Positions 20,298 to 27,880 of a DNA stretch of 64,000 nt are shown here, piece by piece. The notes under the pieces are model-generated. The model saw only the letters and a list, made by a program, of their open reading frames with translations, was not told where the DNA came from and ran no database searches. The DNA is from Rhodocyclales bacterium. Its GTDB lineage: Bacteria > Pseudomonadota > Gammaproteobacteria > Burkholderiales > Rhodocyclaceae. The stretch lies in NCBI GenBank assembly GCA_003105015.1, contig PQAF01000039.1:1-64000 (forward strand). Direction: 5' to 3'. The position numbers and the translations under genes were made by a program. Every line of letters starts with the position of its first letter. The stretch's first letter is position 1.

Positions 20298-21629
20298 ATG
20301 AAGAAGAAACTGCTGATTCTTTCCCTGGCCCTCGCCGGCGCGCCGGCCTTTGGCGCCGACCTGCTGCAGGTCTATCGCGACGCCATCGACTACGATGCCC
20401 AGTTCGCCTCGGCGAAAGCGGCCTGGGAGGCCGGCCAGGAGAAGCTGCCGCAGGGACGTGCCGGTCTGCTGCCGGTGATCTCGGCCTCGGCCAGCACGAC
20501 CTGGAACGACATCGACTTCCAGCGCCGTACGCCGGGCGCGCCGCTGATGGAGACCAAGTACAACAGCAACGGCTACCAGCTCACCTTGAGCCAGCCGCTC
20601 TTCCGCTGGCAGAACTTCGAGCAGTACCGCCAGGGCAAGCTGGCCGTGGCGGTGGCCGATGCACAGTTCGCCCAGGCCAGGCAGGACCTCATCCTGCGCG
20701 TTTCCCAGGCCTACTTCGACGTGCTGCTGGCCCAGGACAGCCTGAGCCTGGCCCAGGCGCAGAAGAAGGCCATCGCCGAGCAGCTCGAGGCGGCCAAGCG
20801 CAATTTCGAGGTCGGCACCGCCACCATCACCGACACGCACGAAGCCCAGGCGCGCCACGACCTCGCCACGGCGCAGGAGCTGGCGGCGCAGAACGACCTG
20901 GAGATCAAGCGCCAGGCCCTGCGCCAGGTGATCGGCAAGGTGCCCGAAGCGCTCGCCGCGCTGCGCAGCCAGGTGCAGCTGCAGCGCCCGCAGCCCGACG
21001 ACATGGGCAAATGGGTGGAGGCCGCCGAGGCCGGCAGCCCCCTCGTGCAGGCGCAGGAGGCGGCGCTGGAAATCGCCGACAAGGAAATCAACAAGCAGCG
21101 CGCCGGCCACCTGCCGACGCTCGACCTGGTGGCCACGCGCGGCCGCAGTTCGGCCACCGGCTCGCTGACGGCGGGCATCGTCGGGCCGGGCAGCGACATG
21201 CACACCTCCACCGTCGGCGTGCAGCTCAACCTGCCGATCTTCGCCGGCGGCGCCGTGATGTCGAAGGATCGCGAGGCGGTGGCCTTGCGCGAGAAGGCGC
21301 GGGCGGACCTGGACAACACCCGGCGCAGCGCCGCCCTCGGCGCCCGCCAGGCCTACCTCGGCGTCACCAACGGCATGGCCCAGGTGAAGGCCTTCGAACA
21401 GGCGCTGGTGTCCAGCCAGTCGGCCCTCGATTCGAACAAGCTGGGCTATGAGGTCGGCGTGCGCATCAACATCGACGTGCTGAACGCCCAGCAGCAGCTC
21501 TACTCGACCCGCCGCGACCTGGCCAAGGCGCGCTACGACACGCTTCTGGCGCAGTTGCGCCTGAAGGCCGCCGCCGGCAGCCTGGGCGAAGACGACGTCC
21601 AGGCGATCAACGCATTGCTCGAGAAATAA
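20298..21629 (+). CDS. tolC: TolC family outer-membrane channel protein
   Basis: This 443-residue protein has a signal peptide (KKKLLILSLALAGAPAFGA). It then shows the duplicated long-helix architecture of TolC: DLLQVYRDAIDYDAQFASAKAAWEAGQEKLPQGRAGLLP at the start, a second half with VGVQLNLPIFAGGAVMS, and the terminal GVRINIDVLNAQQQLYSTRRDLAKARYDTL repeat. It would form the outer-membrane duct for type I secretion or efflux. The double RND operon just upstream lacks its own channel, so this protein is the obvious candidate. Confidence 0.92.
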   Translation: MKKKLLILSLALAGAPAFGADLLQVYRDAIDYDAQFASAKAAWEAGQEKLPQGRAGLLPVISASASTTWNDIDFQRRTPGAPLMETKYNSNGYQLTLSQPLFRWQNFEQYRQGKLAVAVADAQFAQARQDLILRVSQAYFDVLLAQDSLSLAQAQKKAIAEQLEAAKRNFEVGTATITDTHEAQARHDLATAQELAAQNDLEIKRQALRQVIGKVPEALAALRSQVQLQRPQPDDMGKWVEAAEAGSPLVQAQEAALEIADKEINKQRAGHLPTLDLVATRGRSSATGSLTAGIVGPGSDMHTSTVGVQLNLPIFAGGAVMSKDREAVALREKARADLDNTRRSAALGARQAYLGVTNGMAQVKAFEQALVSSQSALDSNKLGYEVGVRINIDVLNAQQQLYSTRRDLAKARYDTLLAQLRLKAAAGSLGEDDVQAINALLEK

Positions 21630-21642
21630 TCGATTGAACTAA

Positions 21643-21691
21643 ACGCCATCAGTATTGCGTTTGGTAGCACCATATGCAATACTGATGGCGT
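21643..21691. repeat. Perfect 16-bp inverted repeat over the ATPase start
   Basis: ACGCCATCAGTATTGC (21643-21658) is repeated exactly as its inverse complement at 21676-21691, with a 17-base spacer. The right arm covers the first two bases of the GTG start at 21690. A possible promoter TTGCGT - 17 - AATACT (21655-21683) lies within the two arms. The element could be an operator, an RNA hairpin hiding the start codon, or a terminator for the upstream gene. Confidence 0.8.
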
Positions 21692-22847
21692 GTTTACTCG
21701 GACGTTCTGGATTGGGCTTCTCGAATCCGCCTGGACGGAGAGGTCGATCATATGGCTGTCGGGCGTGAGACGGGTAGGCAAAACCAGCCTATGCCAGGGC
21801 CTTGAGAATGTCGAGTACTTCGATTGCGAGTTGCCGAGCGTCCGTCGTGCATTGGAGGATCCCGAGGCCTTCCTGAAAGCCGTGTCCGGACGGAGGGTCG
21901 TCCTGGACGAGGTGCATCGGCTGGGCAACCCTTCGGAGCTGTTGAAAATCGCGGCGGATCATTTTCGCGACACGCACATCGTGGCGACCGGCTCCTCGAC
22001 GCTGGGCGCCTCAGCGAAATTCAAGGACACCCTGACTGGCCGCAAGCGCGATATCTGGCTGACACCGCTGACGGCTGCCGATCAGGCGGAATTCGGCAAG
22101 CCTGGACTGGATCGCCGCTTCCTTCAGGGCGGCCTCCCGGGCTTTTTCCTCGCAGAGCAGCTTCCGGAGCGGGATTTCCAGGAATGGGCGGATGCCTACT
22201 GGGCAAAGGACATCCAGGAATTGTTTCGTCTGGAGAAGCGGCAGTCCTTCCAGCGTTTTCTGGAACTTCTCATGGCACAGAGTGGCGGAATCTTCGAGGC
22301 CACCCGTTTTGCGCGTCCTTGCGAGGCTAGTCGCACGACGATATCGAACTACCTGGCCGTGCTGGAAGCGACCCATGTCGCGCATGTCATTCGCCCATAT
22401 AGCAGCCACCGGCCGACGGAAATCGTATCGGCGCCGAAGGTGTATGGATTCGACACGGGCTTTGTCTGCCATTACAAAGGCTGGCACCCGCTGCGCCCCG
22501 AGGATCGTGGTGCGCTGTGGGAGCATTACGTGCTGAATGAGCTCCAGGCCCGCCTGCAGACGCGGGAGATACGCTACTGGCGGGACAAGCGGGGACACGA
22601 GGTCGATTTTGTCTTTCAGCGGAAAGGAAAACCCCCGATGGCGATCGAGTGCAAGTGGCAGGCGGGCGATATCGATATTTCGGGGATGGCGGCGTTCGCG
22701 AGGCAGTATCCGGAAGCCGAGTTGTGCGTTGTCGCGCCGGACCTCGCCTTGTCTCTTACGCGGCGTCATGGCGATCAAGAGATCGCCTATTTGACCCTCG
22801 ACGATCTGGTCAGGCGTCTGGGCGGCCGGCCAGCCGGGATTCAATAA
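21690..22847 (+). CDS. AAA ATPase with DUF4143 domain
   Basis: This 385-residue protein starts at a GTG within an inverted repeat. It has a Walker A (SGVRRVGKTSL, about residues 24-34), a Walker B (VVLDEVHRL) and a sensor-like VATGSSTLG. A C-terminal DUF4143 domain contains EVDFVFQRKG and IECKW, reminiscent of the acidic-Lys pattern of PD-(D/E)xK nuclease folds. Such ATPases are frequent accessory genes, and some are considered toxin-antitoxin or defence related, without a settled function. It overlaps waaA tail to tail by 38 bases. Confidence 0.85.
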   Translation: MFTRTFWIGLLESAWTERSIIWLSGVRRVGKTSLCQGLENVEYFDCELPSVRRALEDPEAFLKAVSGRRVVLDEVHRLGNPSELLKIAADHFRDTHIVATGSSTLGASAKFKDTLTGRKRDIWLTPLTAADQAEFGKPGLDRRFLQGGLPGFFLAEQLPERDFQEWADAYWAKDIQELFRLEKRQSFQRFLELLMAQSGGIFEATRFARPCEASRTTISNYLAVLEATHVAHVIRPYSSHRPTEIVSAPKVYGFDTGFVCHYKGWHPLRPEDRGALWEHYVLNELQARLQTREIRYWRDKRGHEVDFVFQRKGKPPMAIECKWQAGDIDISGMAAFARQYPEAELCVVAPDLALSLTRRHGDQEIAYLTLDDLVRRLGGRPAGIQ

Positions 22848-24090
22848 GCGCCAGCGTCCTCGCCGTCGCGCCGCGGTGGCGCGCGGCGAATGCCCTTCCC
22901 GCCTCGCCCATGCGCCGGCGCGCGGCCTGGTCGCGCAGCAGAGCCTCGGCCGCCCCGAGCAATTCCTCCGCCGTGCCGATCTGCCGCGCCGCACCGCACT
23001 CCAGCGCCTGCTCGGCCGCCAGCGAGAAGTTGTAGGTCGAGCGCCCGATCAACACGGGCCTGCCGACGGCGCAGGGTTCGATCAGGTTCTGGCTGCCGTA
23101 GTCGAGCAGGCTGCCGCCGACGAAGGCGACGTCGCAGGCGGCGTAGTAGGCGAACATCTCGCCCATGCTGTCGCCGAGCAGCACCTGCGTCTGCGCCGCC
23201 ACCGGCACATCCTCGCTTCGGCGCTGCACGGCGAAGCCGGCCTTCGCCGCCAGGGCGGCGACCTCCTCGAAGCGTTGCGGATGGCGCGGCACGACGACGA
23301 GCAGCGCCTCGCCCAGCGGGCGCTTCGCCAGCGCCTCGAAGAGCAGCGCCTCCTCGCCTTCGCGCGTGCTGGCGGCGAGCAGCACCGGGCGCGGCCCCAT
23401 GCGCTGGCGCAGTGCCTCGCCGAGCGCCAGCTGCTCGGGCGGCGGCAGGAGGTCGAACTTCACGTTGCCGAGCACCTCGACCTGCGGTGCGCCCAGCGCG
23501 CGCAGGCGGGCCGCGTCCTGCTCGGTCTGCGCGGCGATGGCGGCGAGCCCCTCCAGGGCGGCGCGCGTCAGCCGGGGAAAGCGCGCATAGCGCCGCGCCG
23601 ACTTCTCCGACAGTCGGGCGTTCGCCAGCAGCAGCGGAATGCCTTGCGCCTTGCAGGCCGCCACCAGATTGGGCCACAGCTCGGTTTCCATGATGACGCC
23701 GACGACCGGCCTGAAATGTTCGAGGAAACGCCGCACCGCAAGCGGATAGTCGTAGGGCAGGTAGGCGCGCAGCACGCCGTCGCCGAACAGCTCCTCGGAA
23801 GCGCGGCGGCCGGTCGGCGTCATGTGCGTGAGCAGGATGCGATGGCCCGGATAGCGCGCCTTCAGCGCGGCGACGATCGGCGCCGCGGCGCGCGTCTCGC
23901 CGACCGAGACGGCGTGCAGCCAAATGACCCCCTCTCCCCCCTGGGGAGAGGGCCGGGGAGAGGGGTAACGCCCGAAACGTTCCCCCAGATGTTCGAGGTA
24001 CTCCGGCTGTTTCCTGCTGCGCAGGAAAAGATGCAGCCACACGTAAGGCAGCAGGGCGAGCAGCGCCAGGTTGTAGAGGAAGCGCGTCAT
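22810..24090 (-). CDS. waaA: 3-deoxy-D-manno-octulosonic acid (Kdo) transferase
   Basis: This 426-residue enzyme has an N-terminal membrane anchor (RFLYNLALLALLPYVWLHLF) and two GT-B halves. WLHAVSVGETRAAAPIVAAL, ETELWPNLVAACKAQGIPLLLANARLSEKS and GSLLDYGSQNLIEPCAVG are family signatures. It transfers Kdo from CMP-Kdo to lipid IVA at the cytoplasmic face of the inner membrane. An unusual stretch YPSPRPSPQGGEG (about residues 42-54) is encoded by a palindromic repeat inserted in frame. The start overlaps the waaC stop by one base. The 3' end overlaps the convergent ATPase gene. Confidence 0.93.
   Translation of the reverse strand: MTRFLYNLALLALLPYVWLHLFLRSRKQPEYLEHLGERFGRYPSPRPSPQGGEGVIWLHAVSVGETRAAAPIVAALKARYPGHRILLTHMTPTGRRASEELFGDGVLRAYLPYDYPLAVRRFLEHFRPVVGVIMETELWPNLVAACKAQGIPLLLANARLSEKSARRYARFPRLTRAALEGLAAIAAQTEQDAARLRALGAPQVEVLGNVKFDLLPPPEQLALGEALRQRMGPRPVLLAASTREGEEALLFEALAKRPLGEALLVVVPRHPQRFEEVAALAAKAGFAVQRRSEDVPVAAQTQVLLGDSMGEMFAYYAACDVAFVGGSLLDYGSQNLIEPCAVGRPVLIGRSTYNFSLAAEQALECGAARQIGTAEELLGAAEALLRDQAARRRMGEAGRAFAARHRGATARTLALIESRLAGRPDA
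23927..23966. repeat. REP-like palindrome inside waaA coding sequence
   Basis: CCCCTCTCCCC (23929-23939) and its exact inverse complement (23955-23965) flank a 15-base centre. This CTCTCCCC/GGGGAGAG type is a well-known dispersed intergenic palindrome. Here it lies in frame within the N-terminal part of waaA and adds about 13 residues rich in Pro, Ser and Gly. Confidence 0.8.
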
Positions 24091-25040
24091 CACAGCCTTC
24101 CCAGTGCCGCCTCGATAACCTGTGCGGCGGTCGGCGGTGCGCCGGCGCCGCCCAGGTTGATCGCCGTCTCGCCGGCATAGACCCCGGTGAGTTCCGGATG
24201 CGAGCCGGCGAACAGGCAGAAAGTCAGTCTCCCCAGGGCGGCGGCGATGTGGCTGAGGCCGGTGTCGACGCCGACCACGAGGCGCGCGCCGGCCAGCAGC
24301 TGCGCCAGTTCGGCGATGCCCATCGGCGGCGCGGCGACGGCCTGCGCCATGCCCGATGCCAGGCGGGCGGCGCGGGCGCGCTCCTCGGCGCTGCCGCCCG
24401 GCAGCACGCAGGCCAGCCCGCGCGCATTCAGCGCCGCGGCGAGGGCGAGCCAGTCGGCCTCCGGCCACAGCTTGTCGGCGCGGCTGCTGGCGGTGAGCAG
24501 CACGCAGTACGGCTGTGTCGGCAGCCAGGGTGCGGCGAGCGGCGCGGCGGCGATGCCGTAGTCGAGCGGCAGGTTCGGCTCGTAGCCCAGCGCGGCGGCG
24601 GCCAGCCAGCGGTTGCGCTCCACCGCGTGCAGGTTCTTCGGGATGACGTAGGTGGCGTCGTAGAAGCGCGCTGCCAGCGGCTCGCGCGCCGCCTCGGCGG
24701 CGTAGCCGGCACGCTTGCCCAGTGCCTGGCGCGCCAGGAGCGCGCTCTTGATCAGGCCCTGCGTGTCCAGCACGAGGTCGTATTTTTCCGCCCGCACCGC
24801 CTCACGGTAGGCGCGCAGTTCGCGCCAGGTGGCGGCGGAGTGCAGGGTGCGGCGCCAGCGCCGCACCGCCACCGGGATCACCTTGTTCACCGCCGGATGC
24901 AGGCGCGGGATGTCGGCGAAGCCTTCCTCCACCACCCAGTCGATGCGCGCCTGCGGAAAGCGCGCGCGGATGTCGCTCGCCACGGGCAGGTTGTGCACGA
25001 CGTCGCCGAGGGAGGAGGTCTTGACGAGGAGGATTCGCAT
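24090..25040 (-). CDS. waaC: Lipopolysaccharide heptosyltransferase I
   Basis: This 316-residue GT-B enzyme of family GT9 begins MRILLVKTSSLGDVVHNLPVASD, the classic WaaC N-terminus with the catalytic Asp of GDV. The donor site appears as LTASSRADKLWPEADWL and VGVDTGLSHIAAALG. It adds the first L-glycero-D-manno-heptose to Kdo2-lipid A, so it works directly after WaaA, whose start codon touches its stop. The ATG at 25040 is preceded on the minus strand by GC-rich DNA without an obvious ribosome site. Confidence 0.93.
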   Translation of the reverse strand: MRILLVKTSSLGDVVHNLPVASDIRARFPQARIDWVVEEGFADIPRLHPAVNKVIPVAVRRWRRTLHSAATWRELRAYREAVRAEKYDLVLDTQGLIKSALLARQALGKRAGYAAEAAREPLAARFYDATYVIPKNLHAVERNRWLAAAALGYEPNLPLDYGIAAAPLAAPWLPTQPYCVLLTASSRADKLWPEADWLALAAALNARGLACVLPGGSAEERARAARLASGMAQAVAAPPMGIAELAQLLAGARLVVGVDTGLSHIAAALGRLTFCLFAGSHPELTGVYAGETAINLGGAGAPPTAAQVIEAALGRL

Positions 25041-25108
25041 GGGCCCGGCGTTGTGAAGGGACTGCGGTTCTTCTTGTTCGAGGCAGGGCGGAATTCTATC
25101 AGGCTGGA

Positions 25109-25130
25109 GTCGGGCTGAAGCCCGACCTAC
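25109..25130 (-). repeat. REP-like repeat copy 1
   Basis: The core GTCGGGCTTCAGCCCGAC, preceded by GTAG, occurs here on the minus strand. Together with copy 2 at 25156-25177 it makes an inverted pair 25 bases apart that could fold into one large hairpin between waaC and the toxin-antitoxin module. Confidence 0.85.
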
Positions 25131-25155
25131 GGATTGCCTCGACATCGGTCGGGAT

Positions 25156-25177
25156 GTAGGTCGGGCTTCAGCCCGAC
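25156..25177 (+). repeat. REP-like repeat copy 2
   Basis: This is the exact inverse complement of copy 1. The core is itself palindromic (GTCGGGCT/AGCCCGAC). It ends 14 bases before the promoter of the downstream antitoxin gene. Confidence 0.85.
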
Positions 25178-25190
25178 AGAGACGGTCGAA

Positions 25191-25222
25191 TTGAGTCCCA
25201 GACCCATTCTGGCTATAATAGC
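25191..25222 (+). promoter_or_regulatory. Promoter and operator of the phd-vapC module, leaderless layout
   Basis: TTGAGT (25191-25196), a 17-base spacer and a perfect TATAAT (25214-25219) form a strong promoter. The palindrome GCTAT-A-ATAGC (25212-25222) overlaps the -10 and could bind the antitoxin. Only six bases separate the -10 from the ATG at 25226, so transcription probably begins at or next to the start codon. Confidence 0.65.
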
Positions 25223-25225
25223 TAC

Positions 25226-25516
25226 ATGAAACTAGCCTCAATATCCCAGACAAAGAATCAACTGAGCGCCTTGATCGAGCAGGTTAGGCACGGCGAGACC
25301 GTTGTCATCACGGATCGCGATCGTCCGGTAGCCAAGCTGATGCCGATCGCCGCCGAGGAGCCGGAGGCCGCATCGGGTGGCTTGGCCTTGCTTGAACGCA
25401 AAGGAATCATCCGGCGCGGGCGAAGGGAGCCCTGTACGCTTGCGCAGCCGCTGAGGTTGCACAAAAGCGCCAGCGCGCTGGCGCTGCTGCTTGAGGAGCG
25501 CGAGCAGGGCCGATGA
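25226..25516 (+). CDS. Phd/YefM family antitoxin
   Basis: This 96-residue protein begins MKLASISQTKNQLSALIEQVRHGETVVITDRDRPVAKLMP, the typical Phd/YefM dimerisation and DNA-binding fold, followed by a flexible C-terminal half (residues 50-96) for toxin binding. It overlaps the toxin start by four bases. No ribosome site is present and the promoter lies immediately upstream, consistent with a leaderless message. Autorepression through the palindrome over the -10 is expected from the family. Confidence 0.88.
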   Translation: MKLASISQTKNQLSALIEQVRHGETVVITDRDRPVAKLMPIAAEEPEAASGGLALLERKGIIRRGRREPCTLAQPLRLHKSASALALLLEEREQGR

Positions 25517-25941
25517 ATTTCTGGGACAGTTCGGCCATATTGCCCTTGGTAGTTCAGGAGCCCAGCAGCGCCGGCCTGCGGAAGTTCTATGCATCGAACA
25601 CCGAGGCAGTTGCTTGGTGGGGTACTCCCGTCGAATGCGTATCGGCGCTGGCGCGTCTGGAGCGGGAAGGCGGCCTGGAGCCGGGCCTGCTAACAGAAGC
25701 GTTACGCCGCCTGAAGGAAATCAACGAAACGTGGCATGAAGTCCAGCCGCTTGACGTAGTGCGCGAGACCGCAGCCCGCCTGTTACGGGTGCACACGCTG
25801 CGCTCGGCCGACGCCCTGCAGCTCGCTGCGGCGCTGATTGCCTCTGACCATCGTCCGCACGCCTGGCAATTCGTTTGTCTCGACATGAGGCTTTGTGCAG
25901 CCGCCGAGCGCGAGGGATTCAAAGTCTTAAGCGAGTTCTGA
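25513..25941 (+). CDS. vapC: VapC-type PIN-domain toxin
   Basis: This 142-residue PIN protein starts MNFWDSSAILPLVV, with the first acidic residue in WDSSA. Later acidic residues occur in SADALQLAAAL and LDMRL, as in VapC ribonucleases. The ATG overlaps the antitoxin stop. It is predicted to cleave RNA when released. It lies directly in front of a sugar epimerase gene, with six bases between stop and start, so some read-through into that gene is likely. Confidence 0.88.
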   Translation: MNFWDSSAILPLVVQEPSSAGLRKFYASNTEAVAWWGTPVECVSALARLEREGGLEPGLLTEALRRLKEINETWHEVQPLDVVRETAARLLRVHTLRSADALQLAAALIASDHRPHAWQFVCLDMRLCAAAEREGFKVLSEF

Positions 25942-25947
25942 CAGATC

Positions 25948-26955
25948 ATGAAAGTCCTCATCACCGGCGCCGCCGGGTTTATCGGCATGCACGTCGCCCA
26001 GCGCCTGCTCGCGCGCGGCGACGAGGTCGTCGGCATCGACAACCTGAACGACTACTACGATGTCGGTCTGAAAGAGGCGCGGCTGAAGCAGTTGGTGGGC
26101 CTGCCGGGCTTCCGCTTCATCCGCCTCGACATCGCCGACACCGCTGGCGTCGCCGCCCTCTTCGAAAAAGAAGGTTTCGACGGCGTCATCAACCTCGCCG
26201 CGCAGGCCGGCGTGCGCTACTCGCTGATCAATCCGCATGCCTATGCGCAGACCAACCTGGTCGGCTTCGTGAACCTGCTCGAGGGTTGCCGCCACGGCAA
26301 GGTGAAGCATTTCGTCTACGCCAGCAGCTCCAGCGTGTACGGCGGCAACACGAAAATGCCGTTCTCCGAGCACGACAGCGTCGACCATCCGGTCAGCCTC
26401 TACGCCGCCACCAAGAAGTCGAACGAACTGATGGCGCACGCCTACAGCCACCTCTTCGGCCTGCCGGCGACCGGCCTGCGCTTCTTCACGGTCTATGGCC
26501 CCTGGGGTCGGCCGGACATGTCCTACTTCCTGTTCGCCGACGCCATCCTGGCCGGGCGGCCGATCGACGTCTTCAACGATGGGAAAATGCAGCGCGACTT
26601 CACCTACATCGACGACATCGCCGAGGGCGTGGTGCGCGTGCTCGACCGCCCGGCCGCGCCCGATCCGGCCTTCGTCAAGGACCGCCCCGATCCGGCCACC
26701 AGCTGGGCGCCCTATCGCGTCTACAACATCGGCAACCACCAGCCGGTCGAGCTGATGGCCTACATCGAGGCGCTGGAAGAAGCGCTCGGCCGCAAGGCGG
26801 AGAAGAATTTCCTGCCCATACAGGCCGGTGACGTGCCCGCGACCTATGCCGACACGACCGAGCTGCGCGCCGCCACCGGCTTCGCCCCCGCCACCCCGGT
26901 GCCGGAGGGGGTGCGCCGCTTCGTCGCGTGGTATCGGGCGTATTACGGCCTGTAG
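25948..26955 (+). CDS. NAD-dependent nucleotide-sugar epimerase (UDP-glucuronate 4-epimerase type)
   Basis: This 335-residue short-chain dehydrogenase-type enzyme has [16 protein letters not shown] for NAD binding, the catalytic triad region ASSSSVYG and YAATKKSNE (Tyr-x3-Lys), and [12 protein letters not shown]. Length and the [17 protein letters not shown] segment match UDP-glucuronate 4-epimerases (CapI-like), which make UDP-galacturonate for surface polymers. It probably supplies the polysaccharide locus starting at 29 kb, although toxin and ATPase genes separate them. Confidence 0.87.
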   Translation: MKVLITGAAGFIGMHVAQRLLARGDEVVGIDNLNDYYDVGLKEARLKQLVGLPGFRFIRLDIADTAGVAALFEKEGFDGVINLAAQAGVRYSLINPHAYAQTNLVGFVNLLEGCRHGKVKHFVYASSSSVYGGNTKMPFSEHDSVDHPVSLYAATKKSNELMAHAYSHLFGLPATGLRFFTVYGPWGRPDMSYFLFADAILAGRPIDVFNDGKMQRDFTYIDDIAEGVVRVLDRPAAPDPAFVKDRPDPATSWAPYRVYNIGNHQPVELMAYIEALEEALGRKAEKNFLPIQAGDVPATYADTTELRAATGFAPATPVPEGVRRFVAWYRAYYGL

Positions 26956-26973
26956 GTCGGGCTTCAGCCCGAC
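26952..26973 (+). repeat. REP-like repeat copy 3
   Basis: The same 22-base element as copy 2, with no mismatch. It begins at the stop codon of the epimerase gene, so the repeat supplies the last bases of the gene. Confidence 0.85.
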
Positions 26974-27003
26974 ATCAACAGCCAAATCCGTATTGGATTG
27001 GCG

Positions 27004-27040
27004 TTGGCCGCACACGATTGATGTGGTAGCATCATGATGC
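27004..27040 (+). promoter_or_regulatory. Promoter and palindromic operator of the second VapBC module
   Basis: TTGGCC (27004-27009), 17 bases, then TAGCAT (27027-27032) is a plausible promoter. The perfect palindrome GCATCATGATGC (27029-27040) overlaps the -10, and a further GCATCA follows at 27045. These features fit autoregulation by the antitoxin. Confidence 0.5.
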
Positions 27041-27066
27041 GCAAGCATCATTCGTGTGGAGGACTT

Positions 27067-27312
27067 ATGCGAACCACCCTGGATATCGATAATGACGTTC
27101 TGAATGCCGCCAAGGAATTGGCGCGCAGGGAAAACATGTCCGCCGGTCAGGTCGTTTCACGCCTGCTGCGCAGCGCCCTGACCGGCCAGGCTCCGGGCGT
27201 GCCGCAGACCGAAACCGGCATTACCGTCGCGGGGTTTCGTCCCTTCGGCCCACGCGGCCAGGTCGTTTCGGACGGCGAAATCAATGCGCTGCGCGACCAG
27301 GAAGGGATCTGA
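27067..27312 (+). CDS. VapB-like ribbon-helix-helix antitoxin
   Basis: The 81-residue protein begins MRTTLDIDNDVLNAAKELARRENMSAGQVVSRLLR, a clear ribbon-helix-helix DNA-binding domain, followed by a short tail (AGFRPFGPRGQVVSDGEINALRDQEG) that would bind the toxin. I chose the ATG at 27067 because GGAGG lies just upstream; the frame is open from 27034. The stop shares one base with the start of the toxin gene. Confidence 0.85.
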   Translation: MRTTLDIDNDVLNAAKELARRENMSAGQVVSRLLRSALTGQAPGVPQTETGITVAGFRPFGPRGQVVSDGEINALRDQEGI

Positions 27313-27743
27313 TGCGCGCACTGCTTGACGTGAATGTCCTGATTGCCCTGCTGGATGCCGACCACGTACATCATCGCCGTGCAACTGCCTGGATGGCGCG
27401 GCACGAACATGAGGGCTGGGCATCCTGCCCGATCACCCAGAACGGCTGCATTCGCATCATGTCGCAGCCCGGCTATCCCAACCCCCTGCCTGTAGCCGCA
27501 ATTGCTGAGCGGCTAGGAGAGGCGGTCGCCATGCCCCCGCATGCCTTCTGGCCGGATGACGCAAGCATTCTCGATGAAAAAATATTCGACCGAACGCGCA
27601 TCCTGGGATCGCGACAACTCACCGACGCCTACCTGCTGGCCCTGTCGGTTGGCCATCAAGGCCGGTTTGTGACCTTTGACAAGGGAGTTGATCTGGCGAT
27701 GGTACGGGGCGCCGAGCGGCGGCATCTGCTGACGCTCGAATAA
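27312..27743 (+). CDS. vapC: VapC-type PIN-domain toxin
   Basis: This 143-residue PIN protein begins MRALLDVNVLIALLDADHVHH, with acidic residues in LLDVN and LLDAD. The C-terminal motif TDAYLLALSVGHQGRFVTFDKG carries the remaining metal ligands. This is the TA-system VapC branch whose members often cut specific tRNAs or rRNA. It overlaps the antitoxin stop by one base. Confidence 0.88.
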   Translation: MRALLDVNVLIALLDADHVHHRRATAWMARHEHEGWASCPITQNGCIRIMSQPGYPNPLPVAAIAERLGEAVAMPPHAFWPDDASILDEKIFDRTRILGSRQLTDAYLLALSVGHQGRFVTFDKGVDLAMVRGAERRHLLTLE

Positions 27744-27821
27744 CGCCAGGCGATTAAATGAGGTCCCAGGAACCCTCAGGGAAGCTGCCGCTACCTGCTC
27801 ACGCTTCGCGGAATGTTTTAT

Positions 27822-27880
27822 TTGCTAGGCTAGTCTAGCAATATTGCAAGAGTGCCCTTGTGATGGTACCTTGCAAGGTA
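27822..27880. repeat. Nested inverted repeats before the second AAA ATPase
   Basis: TTGCTAG (27822-27828) pairs with CTAGCAA (27835-27841), and TACCTTGCAAGGTA (27867-27880) is a perfect 14-bp palindrome whose last base is the first base of the ATG. Both contain TTGC/GCAA words, suggesting repeated binding sites for one regulator. Confidence 0.7.

Noticed and set aside
22810..22847. Overlap of waaA and the ATPase gene as a frameshift or assembly error
   Set aside because: Both proteins keep normal ends; a 38-bp tail-to-tail overlap is plausible for an inserted accessory gene.
25041..25225. Inverted REP pair as an insertion sequence end
   Set aside because: No transposase or target-site duplication; the spacing and content fit intergenic palindromes.
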